A stretch of DNA of 64,000 bases from Opitutaceae bacterium (GTDB lineage Bacteria > Verrucomicrobiota > Verrucomicrobiia > Opitutales > Opitutaceae), in contig JAEUGW010000011.1 of the NCBI GenBank assembly GCA_016795565.1, positions 62,001 through 126,000 of the forward strand, written 5' to 3'. The position numbers and the translations under genes were made by a program. Below are positions 31,401 through 39,616 of this stretch, one piece after another. Under the pieces are notes generated by a model, which was not told the DNA's origin, ran no database searches, and worked only from the letters and a program-made list of their open reading frames with translations. The first letter of the stretch is position 1. Each line of letters begins with the position of its first letter.

Positions 31401-31629
31401 GGATCGCGTGCCCGGCACCGGCATCGGCCTGGCGATGTGCCGGGCCATGGCCCGGCTGCTGGGGGGCAGCGTGGGTGTGGAAAGCCCCTCCGAGATCGCG
31501 CGTGAGCGCGGCTGGCCGGGCCCGGGCGCCACTTTTTTTGTCCGCGTGCCGCTCGCCCAACCGGGACCCGGCGGCGTCTCCGCCCCCACTCACCCGCCCA
31601 GGCGGGTGAAACCCTTCTCGATCGCGTAG
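28450..31629 (+). CDS. beta-propeller sensor histidine kinase
   Basis: Large sensor kinase of 1059 residues, start ATG 28450 with signal peptide (PAAFFACLLWLCAAPALRA). The periplasmic part (about 25-640) has repeated propeller blades, for example DGLLFVGSSRLAVFDGLNWQRI and DDHVNTLAIDPDRQIWIGTISGGVVRV. It is followed by a Y_Y_Y-type domain (about 645-745). One helix (about 755-775) crosses the membrane. The phospho-acceptor box is EFLDNLGHEIRRP (His near 814) and the ATPase has NLTANALRH and GTGIGLAMCRAMARLLGG. There is no receiver domain, so it is not a hybrid. The next gene is a convergent NarL-type regulator whose end overlaps by 40 nt. The ligand is unknown; propeller sensors often bind saccharides. 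Confidence 0.9.
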   Translation: MPRCRPAAFFACLLWLCAAPALRAAVDVTGYAALEIPESSRAFISGQVTGLARNQDGLLFVGSSRLAVFDGLNWQRILVPNNVGIVALHPVGRDRVWVGGEGIIGWIARTDTGEWVFHSLEKELRAAGFDDPVNFIFYTAAASGEGATFVARTKIMRWDGQRFTLWDLPVSHTRIYGFMAGNELMIYQPGTGLVRMERDGPRLWLPLATLPSSQAVVGYIPQPDGGELFIFNEEVYRRHSDRWTRLDPVSNELRGRRALQVVPAGRDTFAIATGYGGVVLTSTAGELRGLVTTQSGLPDDHVNTLAIDPDRQIWIGTISGGVVRVAGPGAATVLDRRMRLTPRPLRLVAEWAGRLRIVSQRRVFTLPKSTLQQPGQFEVLEPFWANLECAAVFDDRLWFGGADGLWSMAADGSTTKTPDVREATLLLPLPGTRPSLLIGSSDGTLLLREGSRERIALPLPLEPGDAVISALEDTTGHLWLATRRGVVLRLERDATAPGGWRSLGRADPLPSEPFALTLVGDLVCAWNGEQVMAWDAAAQRFVSVPGFAAWRVLASVPFSADGAYWSVRPRDAEPDSPNALLQVRRAEGGLPGLQWVPLTVPGLDQAGDINHLSVTAGGTGTVLWIGGDSALLRVETHVIRPAAGAPSVTLQSLVVDSARRTLPGGEATRFPADTGRLQFTFAVAHALAEDPAVRFQTQLLGAEAGWSRPQSSPLREFSGLPAGPHSLLARGVDRFGRAGPALEVQFVIATPWYWQGWAVALWIAMVGALAWSAHKWRLRALRQESARLEQLVNDRTRELSLSNTAKSEFLDNLGHEIRRPANGLDSVVRKLEAGELSPAQRAQTRLLHLATGSLLKLCDEVLNFSEVDAGGAPVEERTFLLRELLPRVLAECGASETVAVHWPPDFTDGFVGDDTKLGIMVANLTANALRHAPGAPVEINVSAAPLTDGGATVLIEVADGGPGVPADEQEVIFKRFIRGSRAQADRVPGTGIGLAMCRAMARLLGGSVGVESPSEIARERGWPGPGATFFVRVPLAQPGPGGVSAPTHPPRRVKPFSIA

Positions 31630-32225
31630 CGGATCAGCTGCGGCGTGCTGTGCAGGTCGAGCTTCGCCATGATGTTCAGCCGGTGATTCTTCGCCGTGCT
31701 CGCGCTGATCTTGAGCTGGGTGGCGATCTGGTCGTTGGCCAGTCCCTGCCCGATCAGCCGCAACACTTCCTGCTCCCGCGTGGACAGGATCTTGTCGAAG
31801 GCGGCGGGATCGGCGCGCACCGAGGCCTTCAACCGCTGCACGAACGAGGAGACGTATTGCTTGCCGGCGAGCACGGTGGTGATGGCCTCGCGCAGGATGC
31901 GGACCGGCTGCTCGTTCTTGTCGAGGATGCCGTGCACCCGCGAACTGACCGCGCGGTGCAGGGTGAACTCGTCGATGTGCGAGGAGAGCGCGATGATCTT
32001 GGCCGCGGGCGCCAGGGCAAAGATGTCCGGCAACAGATCGAGTCCGTCCCCGTCCGGCAGGACGAGATCAAGGAGCACGAGATCGGGCGGCGCCTGCCGG
32101 CACAAGGCCAGCGCGGCGGCGCGGGTGCCGGCGGCACTCACCTTCGCCTTCGGCAGGACCTCGCCGCAGGCCAGGGCCAGGAGTTCGCGCACCATTGTCT
32201 GGTCTTCAATGACAAGGACGTTCAT
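31590..32225 (-). CDS. NarL/LuxR-type response regulator
   Basis: 211 residues from ATG 32225 (MNVLVIEDQTMVRELLALACGE). Receiver domain with acceptor Asp in DLVLLDLVLPDGDG, and LuxR-type HTH with LSTREQEVLRLIGQGLANDQIATQLKISASTAKNHRLNIMAKLDLHS. It converges with the propeller kinase gene and shares 40 nt of 3' sequence with it, an arrangement that suggests a cognate pair. It is a good candidate to bind the palindromes at 20980 and 28385, since LuxR-type regulators bind as dimers to such symmetric sites. Confidence 0.9.
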   Translation of the reverse strand: MNVLVIEDQTMVRELLALACGEVLPKAKVSAAGTRAAALALCRQAPPDLVLLDLVLPDGDGLDLLPDIFALAPAAKIIALSSHIDEFTLHRAVSSRVHGILDKNEQPVRILREAITTVLAGKQYVSSFVQRLKASVRADPAAFDKILSTREQEVLRLIGQGLANDQIATQLKISASTAKNHRLNIMAKLDLHSTPQLIRYAIEKGFTRLGG

Positions 32226-32336
32226 GTTCGGGGTAGGTGGAAGCAGAGACGGTGGAAGCGAGAATGCCAAATCCAGAGTGGCATCGATTGCGCCCAGATC
32301 CCCGGGCAAAATCCCGGGTGGTTTCAGCGGGGCGGC

Positions 32337-33743
32337 TTATCCGGGAGTCGAAGCTGCAACGGGCCCGGCGAGTGTGATGACCAAGCTGCCGGTCTCCAGG
32401 CGGGGAGTCATTTTCCACCCGAGGATACCGGCGAAAGCGTGGGCAAGCGAAAGCCCCAGGCCGATATGGCTGCCACCGCTGCGCGCCTTTTCCTTCCGCC
32501 AGAAACGTTCGAAAAAGCGGGCAAGGTCCTGCGGAGCGAGATCGGGCGCCGGATTACATACCGTCAGCGAGAAGCCCGCCCCATTGGATTCAAGCCTCAC
32601 GCCAATGACGCTGCCCGCCGGTGAATATTCCACCGCGTTCTCGAGCAGGTTGCCAAGGATCGAGCTCAGCAGGACCGGGTCGGCCATGACGGTCAGTGGA
32701 CCCAGTTCCGGCGCAAATTGAATGTTCTTTAGCGCTGCGGGTATTTCGAGCGGCTTCCATGCCTGTCCGACGGCCCGCGGCAGGTCGACCGGCTCGAAGT
32801 CAGGCTTCCACTGGCCGGTTTCGCTGCGCGCCAGAGTCAGCATGTGGGTAACCATCGATTCCATCTGGCGGGCAATGGCGAGCGCATCGCGATCGGCCTC
32901 CGGATCGCGCGCCTCCGGCCACTTCAACGCGCATTCAGCCAGATTTCTCAATTCGGCAATCGGGGTCCTCAATTCATGGGCCATGGCCGCACTGACCCGG
33001 CGCTCCCGCTCGAAGGCTTCCTCCAACCGGGCGAACAGGGCATTCAAGCGCGCCGTGATCACCACCAGTTCTCGTGGCACTTTTTCCTCGGGCAGGCGCA
33101 GGGTCAGGGTCTCGGCATTGACCTTTTCGACCTCGCCCGCGAGCCGTTCCAGCGGACGCAGGCCGGAGCGCAGCAGCAGTGGCACAACCAGGATCGTCAG
33201 CACAATCATCAGCCCGCCACCCAGGGCCATGACCATGAGAATCTCGCGCAGCTCCCCGTCCACCCCCCTGCTGCGCGCGGCCACCACGAGGTGATAACGC
33301 GCCTTGTTCGCCTTGGTGGAATCCTTGATGGTGCCCCGGGGGACGAATTCCACGCCCAACGCGCGCCCCGGCTGTTTGCCTGGCAGCTGCAGAGCCCACA
33401 CCTTCGGATTCTTGAAGTCACCGACCCGGTTCGGCAGGTGGCTGGACCCCAGGCTCTCCGAGACCTGCACGGAATTGCCGCGGTCATCCCAGATCTCATA
33501 AAACTCCTTGGCCTCGTCATCATCGAATCCCCGCATGAACTTATCGCTGAAATTCAAGGTCAACCGGTCGCCATCCAACAACACCAGCGTGCTGATCGCC
33601 TCCGCCCTGGTCTTGAGCGTCTGGTCGAAGCTCTCGATCAGCTCCGAGCGGACCAGGAAATAAATGGCCGTCAGGCCCGCACCCAGCAACGGGATCAGGA
33701 TGAGCAACAGGCTGCGCGTCAGCTGCCGGCGAATCGAGTTCAC
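32337..33743 (-). CDS. sensor histidine kinase, QseC/PmrB-like
   Basis: 468 residues. GTG 33743 is chosen as start because it overlaps the regulator stop by 4 nt (GTGA) and begins VNSIRRQLTRSLLLILIPLLG with the first membrane helix. A periplasmic loop (about 33-150), a second helix (LMVMALGGGLMIVLTILVVPLLL) and HAMP follow. The H-box is AAMAHELRTPIAELRNLAE and the ATPase N-box NLLENAVEYSP with HIGLGLSLAHAFAGI. It is translationally coupled to the OmpR-type regulator. Family members sense envelope or cation stress and often control lipid A or envelope modification genes, which fits the divergent genes downstream. Confidence 0.9.
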   Translation of the reverse strand: MNSIRRQLTRSLLLILIPLLGAGLTAIYFLVRSELIESFDQTLKTRAEAISTLVLLDGDRLTLNFSDKFMRGFDDDEAKEFYEIWDDRGNSVQVSESLGSSHLPNRVGDFKNPKVWALQLPGKQPGRALGVEFVPRGTIKDSTKANKARYHLVVAARSRGVDGELREILMVMALGGGLMIVLTILVVPLLLRSGLRPLERLAGEVEKVNAETLTLRLPEEKVPRELVVITARLNALFARLEEAFERERRVSAAMAHELRTPIAELRNLAECALKWPEARDPEADRDALAIARQMESMVTHMLTLARSETGQWKPDFEPVDLPRAVGQAWKPLEIPAALKNIQFAPELGPLTVMADPVLLSSILGNLLENAVEYSPAGSVIGVRLESNGAGFSLTVCNPAPDLAPQDLARFFERFWRKEKARSGGSHIGLGLSLAHAFAGILGWKMTPRLETGSLVITLAGPVAASTPG

Positions 33744-34420
33744 GTGCCGGCGTCCCCCAGCACGTAACCTTGGCCGCGGCGGGTGTGGATGAGCGGCGGG
33801 GCCGATTCCTTGATCGCCAGCTTGCGCCGCAAAACGCAGATCGCGGAATCCACCACGTTGCTCATCGGATCCACGTCGCCGTCGTAGATGTGCTCCTCGA
33901 TTTCCGGGCGGGTGACGACTTCGCCGTTCCGCCGCACCAGGTATTCCAACAGGCTGTATTCCCGGGCCGTCAGGTCCACGGGCTGGCCGCCGCGGGTCAC
34001 CTGGCGGGCATTCGTATCCACGTTCAAGTCGCCGACCTTGAGCACGACGGACTTGTCGCCATAGACCCGCCGGCAAAGCGCCTCCACCCGCGCCAGCAAT
34101 TCCTCCAGGGCGAAAGGTTTGACAAGGTAGTCGTCCGCGCCCCGTCGCAGTCCGTCCACGCGGTCCGCCACGGTGTCGCGCGCCGTCAACAAAAGCACGT
34201 GATCTTTCCGCCCGGCCTCGCGCATCTTTCGCAGGACGGTGAGTCCGTCCATCTTCGGCAGCATGATGTCGAGGATGATCACATCGTAGCGGTTGGATTC
34301 GATGAGCCAGAGCCCCTGCTCCCCATCGCCCGCCACGTCGACCGCATAGCCCGAACGCTTCAGCGCTGTCATCACGCTGCGCTGCAGCCGGGGCGAATCT
34401 TCGACGAGCAGGAGACGCAT
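33740..34420 (-). CDS. OmpR/PmrA-family response regulator
   Basis: 226 residues, MRLLLVEDSPRLQRSVMTALKRSGYAVDVAGDGEQG. The receiver has Asp51 in VIILDIMLPKMDG and the switch Lys in DDYLVKPF. A winged-helix OmpR domain follows (LTAREYSLLEYLVRRNGEVVTRPEIEEHIYD ... LRRKLAIKESAPPLIHTRRGQGYVLG). Its stop overlaps the kinase start. It is divergent from a TonB receptor-sulfatase-PAP2-permease unit with about 170 nt between. The 12-mer ACATTACCGGGC in that gap recurs before the porin at 44175. Confidence 0.93.
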   Translation of the reverse strand: MRLLLVEDSPRLQRSVMTALKRSGYAVDVAGDGEQGLWLIESNRYDVIILDIMLPKMDGLTVLRKMREAGRKDHVLLLTARDTVADRVDGLRRGADDYLVKPFALEELLARVEALCRRVYGDKSVVLKVGDLNVDTNARQVTRGGQPVDLTAREYSLLEYLVRRNGEVVTRPEIEEHIYDGDVDPMSNVVDSAICVLRRKLAIKESAPPLIHTRRGQGYVLGDAGT

Positions 34421-34482
34421 GATGTCAGGTTGGGTTTAAGCGGGACCGGGGAAAGCAGGAAATACCCAGCCTACCCCAGAAC

Positions 34483-34494
34483 ACATTACCGGGC
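34483..34494 (+). promoter_or_regulatory. shared 12-mer, candidate regulator site (copy 1)
   Basis: ACATTACCGGGC lies in the divergent gap between the OmpR-type regulator (start 34420) and the TonB receptor (start 34595). It sits in a patch with further GATTACG and CGTAATGTT elements (34495-34535) that could be repeated half-sites. The same 12-mer is at 44211-44222 before the porin gene. Confidence 0.4.
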
Positions 34495-34594
34495 GATTAC
34501 GCCCCGGCTCCAATTGGTCACAATCGCGTAATGTTCCCCCAATGCGTGCTCACCTAGAGTAAAACCCATTCTCGTGCCTATTTACTCCCAATCC

Positions 34595-36853
34595 ATGCGG
34601 CCACTGGCGGTCGCTTCAATTCTCTCGGTGATCGCCCCATTCGCGCCCGCCGCAATCGCGCCGGTCGGCCAAGAGGCCAAGGAGGTCCCGACCGAAGTCG
34701 ATCAGGCTGCCACGAACGCCCCTGCCGCGGAGGGACACCCGGAAATCGATCCCCATGATCGTGTCATCGCGGAAGCGCTCCAACTGGAACGCGTGCAGGT
34801 CACCGCCAAACGCGAGACGTTCTACAACACCATCGACCGCAAGACCTACAACGTCGGCAAGGACATCCAGAGCACGACCGGTTCGGCAAGCGATCTCCTT
34901 CAGAACGTCCCGTCCGTGCAGGTTGACGTCGAGGGTAACGTCAGCCTCCGCGGGTCCTCGAACGTCCTCATCCTCGTCAATGGCAAGACCTCCACCCTGA
35001 TGGGCCGCAACCGCGCCGCGGTGCTTGAGCAGATGCCGGCCGATGGTATCGAGAAAATCGAGGTCATCACGAACCCATCCGCCAAATACAAACCCGACGG
35101 CACCGCCGGCATCATTAACATCACGATGAAGCGCAAGCAGGACGCGGGCTATTCCGCGAGCGCCCGCGCCAGCGTCGGCAACGGCGGCCGCTACAATGGT
35201 AGCGTCACGGCCAACTACAATCCGGGCCGGTTCAATCTCTTCGGCACCGTGGCCGTGCGCCAGGATGACCGGCCGCGCACCGCCACCGATGACCGCCGCC
35301 ACTTCGACGCCGCGGCCGGCGTCATGGTCTTCACTTCGCAGCACGTCAGCGAGGAGTCGCGGCCCCTCTCCCGCATCGTCCAGACCGGCGTGGACTACAA
35401 GTTGTCCGAAGACACGAAGGTCGGCGCCTCCTTCAATTACAACTACCGCGACTTCGTCCGCACCGGCACCGAGACCAACCTCTTCCGCAATGCGACCGGC
35501 GTCATTACCGGTGATTACGACCGCATCCGCACGGACCCCGAGTATGAGCGCGACGTCGAGTTTGCCGCCACCCTCCAGCATACCTGGCCCAAGCTGGACA
35601 ACGAACTGAACCTCGAGGTGCAGCACGGCCGCACGGTCGAGCAAGAGGACAACAATTACATGAATGTCCAACGCCTGCCCGCCGCACTCACGACCTTCGA
35701 CCGCGCGGTGATCAAAGCCACGGAGGAGAACATCGAGGCGATCGCCGAGGGTGTCTACAATCTCGACGAAACTTCCAAGATTGAAGCCGGCTACTCCTGG
35801 CAGGACAGCAGCGCCGATCTGGATTTCCGCGGCACCTTCCTCGATCCCGTCAGCAACACTTGGCTCACCGACCCTTTGAGAACCAACCGCTTTCTCTATG
35901 AATCCGGCATCCACGCGGTCTACGCGACCGCGGGCCGGCCCTTCGGCCATTTCGGTGTCCTCGGCGGTCTCCGTTTCGAACACGCCACGATCGACACCGA
36001 CCAGCGCACCACGCAGGTCACCGACCGCACGGTCTATTTGAAACTCTACCCCACCCTGCACCTGAGCTATAACCTCGCCGACGCCCACCAGCTGCAGCTC
36101 AACTACAGCCATCGCGTGCACCGGCCCGAGGGCGACGACCTGAACCCTTATCCGGAATTCCTCGACCCGTTTAACCTCCGCGCCGGCAACCCCGACCTCA
36201 AGCCCGAGGACATCCACTCCTTCGAGGGGGGCTATCAATACAAGCAGGGCGACACCACCTTCCTCGCCGCGCTCTACTACCGGTCGCTTAGCAACGGCAT
36301 CACCTCGGTCACGCGCTACATCAACAGCACGACGCTGCTCACCACGAAGGAAAACCTCGCTACGAGCCGTTCCGGCGGGCTGGAACTGGCGGCGACCACC
36401 GCCCTCGGCAAATCCGTCTCGCTCAACTTCAGCGGCAACGTCTACCGCAATGAGATCGACGCCCGCAACCTGGGCTTCAGCGAGCGCCGGTCCACCCTCG
36501 CGTGGGACGCCAAACTCAACGCCAACTGGAACGCGACGAAGAACACCGTCGTGCAGTTCAACACCAATTACTCGGCGAAGCGGCTGACGCCCCAAGGCTA
36601 TCGCTACCCGACCTACGTGCTCAACATCGGCCTCCGGCACAATTTTGCCGACAAGAAAACCTCCCTCATCCTGACGGGCTCGGACTTGCTCGATTCCCTC
36701 AAGGACCGCACCCTGATCGAAACTGCGGCCCTCCGGCAAGAATCAACGCGCCGGCGAACCGCCCGCATCTTCTACGTGGGCCTCATCTATAACTTCGGCA
36801 AGGCGTCCGCGAAGAAGCCAAAAGACGACCTCCAATTCGACAACGCGCCCTGA
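34595..36853 (+). CDS. TonB-dependent receptor with OMP beta-barrel family 3 features
   Basis: 752 residues from ATG 34595; GTG 34574 is an in-frame alternative. Signal peptide MRPLAVASILSVIAPFAPAAIA. The plug reads ITAKRETFYNTIDRKTYNVGKDIQSTTGSASDLLQNVPSVQVDVEGNVSLRGSSNVLILVNGKTSTLM-like, followed by DGIEKIEVITNPSAKYKPDGTAGIINI. This plug is typical of outer-membrane receptors grouped with Bacteroidota-type OMP beta-brl families. The barrel has many aromatic strand ends (LRFEHATIDTD, NYSHRVHRPEGDDLNPYP). It heads a unit with sulfatase-fold, PAP2 and LptF/G genes and is divergent from an OmpR-type two-component system. An envelope-related substrate is possible. Confidence 0.88.
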   Translation: MRPLAVASILSVIAPFAPAAIAPVGQEAKEVPTEVDQAATNAPAAEGHPEIDPHDRVIAEALQLERVQVTAKRETFYNTIDRKTYNVGKDIQSTTGSASDLLQNVPSVQVDVEGNVSLRGSSNVLILVNGKTSTLMGRNRAAVLEQMPADGIEKIEVITNPSAKYKPDGTAGIINITMKRKQDAGYSASARASVGNGGRYNGSVTANYNPGRFNLFGTVAVRQDDRPRTATDDRRHFDAAAGVMVFTSQHVSEESRPLSRIVQTGVDYKLSEDTKVGASFNYNYRDFVRTGTETNLFRNATGVITGDYDRIRTDPEYERDVEFAATLQHTWPKLDNELNLEVQHGRTVEQEDNNYMNVQRLPAALTTFDRAVIKATEENIEAIAEGVYNLDETSKIEAGYSWQDSSADLDFRGTFLDPVSNTWLTDPLRTNRFLYESGIHAVYATAGRPFGHFGVLGGLRFEHATIDTDQRTTQVTDRTVYLKLYPTLHLSYNLADAHQLQLNYSHRVHRPEGDDLNPYPEFLDPFNLRAGNPDLKPEDIHSFEGGYQYKQGDTTFLAALYYRSLSNGITSVTRYINSTTLLTTKENLATSRSGGLELAATTALGKSVSLNFSGNVYRNEIDARNLGFSERRSTLAWDAKLNANWNATKNTVVQFNTNYSAKRLTPQGYRYPTYVLNIGLRHNFADKKTSLILTGSDLLDSLKDRTLIETAALRQESTRRRTARIFYVGLIYNFGKASAKKPKDDLQFDNAP

Positions 36854-36878
36854 TTCACAGCCTCCATCCGCCCGCATC

Positions 36879-38915
36879 GTGAAATCCATCATTCAATCCA
36901 TCCGTCAATTCCTAGCCGCCCAGCTTCAGCGTCGGCATGGCGGCCTCCTGCTGTTCTTTGGCACATTCCTGGGCCTGTCCCTGCTCACCCGCCTGGTTCT
37001 GCTGACCAAGGCGGCTGCCGATGTCACCTGGTCGCCCGGCCTCCTGGCGTCCTTCGCGTGGGGCCTGCTCTATGATCTCGGCGCCGCGTGCTGGGCCGGG
37101 TTACCCCTCCTGGTCGGGTTGACGCTGCTGCCGGCAAGCTGGCTGAAATACCGCTGGCAACAGGGCTGCGTCCACGCGGTCGGCTTTTTAATAACTTATG
37201 CCCTGTTGTTCGGCACCGTGGCGGAATGGACCTTCTGGGACGAGTTCGGCGTGCGCTTCAATTTCATCGCGGTCGACTACCTCGTCTACACGACCGAGGT
37301 GATCGGCAACATTCGGGAGTCCTACAACTTGCCGCTGATCTTCGGCGGCCTGTTGGCGGCCGCCGCGGTCATCCACTGGCTGTTCGCGCGAACCGGCTTG
37401 CCCGGGCGCTGGCTCGCGAGTCCCGCCCCGGAATCCCTGCGGGCCCGCTTTGCCGCCGGCGCCGGGTGGCTGGCCGTCATGCTCGCCGTCGGCCTGGCCT
37501 TGAACGAACGCCAGCTGCCAGCCTTCGGCAACAACTTCAACCGGGAGCTGGCCAAGAACGGCCTCTGGTCGCTCTTCGCCGCGTTCAAGAACAACGAGCT
37601 CGATTACGAGCAGTTCTACCTCACGCGCAGCCCGGCCGAATCCTTCAAGACCCTGAATGACGAGTTAATCGAGGACGCCTCCCTGCTGCTGAAGGCGGAC
37701 CAGTTCGATACGCTGCGTTACGTCCACAATCACGGGCCCGAACTCAAGCCCAACGTCATCCAGATCACCGTCGAGAGCCTGAGCGCGGATTTCCTGAGCA
37801 TCTTCAACCGCGCGTCGAACCTCACGCCCAACCTGGCGGAATTCGCCGCGCAAAGCCTGGTCTTCGACAATTTCTACGCCACCGGCACGCGCACGGACCG
37901 CGGCATGGAAGCCCTCACGCTCTCCGTGCCGCCGACGCCCGGCCGTTCGATCGTCAAGCGGCCGCGGAATGAGAACCTGTTCACGCTCGGGTCGGTGTTC
38001 CGCGCGAAGGGCTACGACACGGCGTTCATCTACGGCGGCTTCGGCTACTTCGACAACATGAACTATTTTTTTGGCAACAACGGCTATCGGGTCATCGACC
38101 GGACCGGCGTGCCGAAGGAGGACATCACCTTCGCCAACGTCTGGGGCGTGTGTGACGAGGACCTCTTTCGCTGGGCGATGCGCGAGGCCGATGCCTGCGC
38201 CGCCGCCGGCAAGCCCTTCCATCATTTCGTTATGACCACGTCGAACCACCGGCCTTACACCTTTCCCGAGGGCCGCATCGATCTGCCCTCGAAGGTCTCG
38301 GGCCGCGCCGGCGCCGTGAAATACACCGACTACGCCATCGGCAAGTTCCTGCGTGATGCCGCGACGAAACCCTGGTTCAGGAACACCGTGTTCGTGATCG
38401 TGGCCGACCATTGCGCCTCGAGCGCCGGCAAGACCGAGCTGCCGGTCCAGAACTATCACATTCCGCTTATCATTTATTCACCCGGTGGCCACATCGCGCC
38501 CGGCCACATCAAGACGCTTACCAGCCAGATGGATTATGCCCCGACGCTGCTCGGCCTCCTCAACTGGAGCTATCCGAGCCGGTTCTTCGGACATGATGTG
38601 CGCAAGATCGATCCGGCGGAAGCCCATGTGCTTCTGGGTAATTACCAGAAGCTCGGGCACATCGAGAACGGCGATTTCGTCATCCTCAAACCGCAGCGCG
38701 CTTCATCTTCCTACAGCTATGATTTTCAGACCGGGGTGATGTCCGCCAAATCCACGGATGTCCATTACGTGAATGACGCCATCGCCTTCTACGAGGCCGC
38801 CAGCTACATGTATAAGCATGGCCTTTATCGCGAGCTGACCTCCGCAGAATTCGAACGCTACACCGCCCAAGGCCAGCAGCAATCGGTCATCAAGCCGCTC
38901 GCCACGCATCCCTGA
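36879..38915 (+). CDS. LtaS-like sulfatase-fold membrane enzyme (phosphoglycerol/phosphoethanolamine transferase family)
   Basis: 678 residues starting at GTG 36879, 25 nt after the receptor stop. Five N-terminal membrane helices (about 20-220) precede an extracellular alkaline-phosphatase-superfamily domain. Active-site segments are NVIQITVESLSADFL (metal Glu), YATGTRTDRGMEA (nucleophile Thr) and VIVADHCASSAG (metal Asp-His). This layout is that of LTA synthase-type enzymes. In Gram-negatives relatives transfer glycerol phosphate or ethanolamine phosphate to glycans or lipids. A PAP2 phosphatase next door would recycle the lipid by-product, as in other such pairs. Confidence 0.85.
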   Translation: MKSIIQSIRQFLAAQLQRRHGGLLLFFGTFLGLSLLTRLVLLTKAAADVTWSPGLLASFAWGLLYDLGAACWAGLPLLVGLTLLPASWLKYRWQQGCVHAVGFLITYALLFGTVAEWTFWDEFGVRFNFIAVDYLVYTTEVIGNIRESYNLPLIFGGLLAAAAVIHWLFARTGLPGRWLASPAPESLRARFAAGAGWLAVMLAVGLALNERQLPAFGNNFNRELAKNGLWSLFAAFKNNELDYEQFYLTRSPAESFKTLNDELIEDASLLLKADQFDTLRYVHNHGPELKPNVIQITVESLSADFLSIFNRASNLTPNLAEFAAQSLVFDNFYATGTRTDRGMEALTLSVPPTPGRSIVKRPRNENLFTLGSVFRAKGYDTAFIYGGFGYFDNMNYFFGNNGYRVIDRTGVPKEDITFANVWGVCDEDLFRWAMREADACAAAGKPFHHFVMTTSNHRPYTFPEGRIDLPSKVSGRAGAVKYTDYAIGKFLRDAATKPWFRNTVFVIVADHCASSAGKTELPVQNYHIPLIIYSPGGHIAPGHIKTLTSQMDYAPTLLGLLNWSYPSRFFGHDVRKIDPAEAHVLLGNYQKLGHIENGDFVILKPQRASSSYSYDFQTGVMSAKSTDVHYVNDAIAFYEAASYMYKHGLYRELTSAEFERYTAQGQQQSVIKPLATHP

Positions 38916-38935
38916 CGCGAAACCGAAGACCACTC

Positions 38936-39616
38936 ATGAATCAACCGGGGAAACGCTGGCCCGCTTTCGTGGTGTTGATCGCCGCCGCCATGCTTTGGCT
39001 GGCGGCCTGGGTTTTCATCGAGATGGCCGGCGACACGCCCAAGGGGGAATTTGCGGCGTGGGATGCCCCGACGATCCAATTCTTCCGCAGTAAGCCGGGT
39101 GCGCTGCAAGGCTCCCCGGCGGTTGTCACCCTGGCCCAGGGAATCACGTTTCTGGGCGGCACGTTTTGGTTGGCCGCGGTTTCCGTGGGCATCGTGATCT
39201 GGCTCGCCCGGCAGCGCCGCTGGCGGGCCTTCAGCGTGCTCGCCGCAGCGATCCCCCTGGCCCAGGTATGTTCGTCCCTGCTCAAGCTCCACTTCGCCCG
39301 GGTTCGGCCGGACATTGTGACTCCCTTGGCCGAGGTGAGTTCCGCGAGCTTTCCCAGTGGCCATGCGTTCATGTCTGCGATGATTTACGTTTCCTTGGGC
39401 GTGCTGCTCGCCCGGCGGATGACCAGCCCCTGGTCGCAGGCGGCCATCGTGGCTGCCGCGTTTTTCCTGAGTTTCCTGATCGGCCTGAGCCGCATCTACC
39501 TGGGCGTCCACTATCCCACCGATGTGCTGGCCGGTTGGGCTGCCGGCACGATTGGTGCGATTATTTGCTCGGCGCTCCTGGTATTTTTGGAGCGCGGCCG
39601 CCCCGCTGCCGCTTGA
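38936..39616 (+). CDS. PAP2-family membrane phosphatase
   Basis: 226 residues with about five or six membrane helices. The three phosphatase motifs are present: KLHFARVRPD (K-x6-RP), SSASFPSGHAFMSAM (PSGH) and SRIYLGVHYPTDVLAG (SR-x5-H-x3-D). It probably dephosphorylates a lipid phosphate or pyrophosphate on the periplasmic side. It lies 20 nt after the LtaS-like gene and its stop overlaps the TTG start of the LptF/G gene. The pairing suggests that diacylglycerol or undecaprenyl phosphate generated by the transferase is its substrate. Confidence 0.9.
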   Translation: MNQPGKRWPAFVVLIAAAMLWLAAWVFIEMAGDTPKGEFAAWDAPTIQFFRSKPGALQGSPAVVTLAQGITFLGGTFWLAAVSVGIVIWLARQRRWRAFSVLAAAIPLAQVCSSLLKLHFARVRPDIVTPLAEVSSASFPSGHAFMSAMIYVSLGVLLARRMTSPWSQAAIVAAAFFLSFLIGLSRIYLGVHYPTDVLAGWAAGTIGAIICSALLVFLERGRPAAA

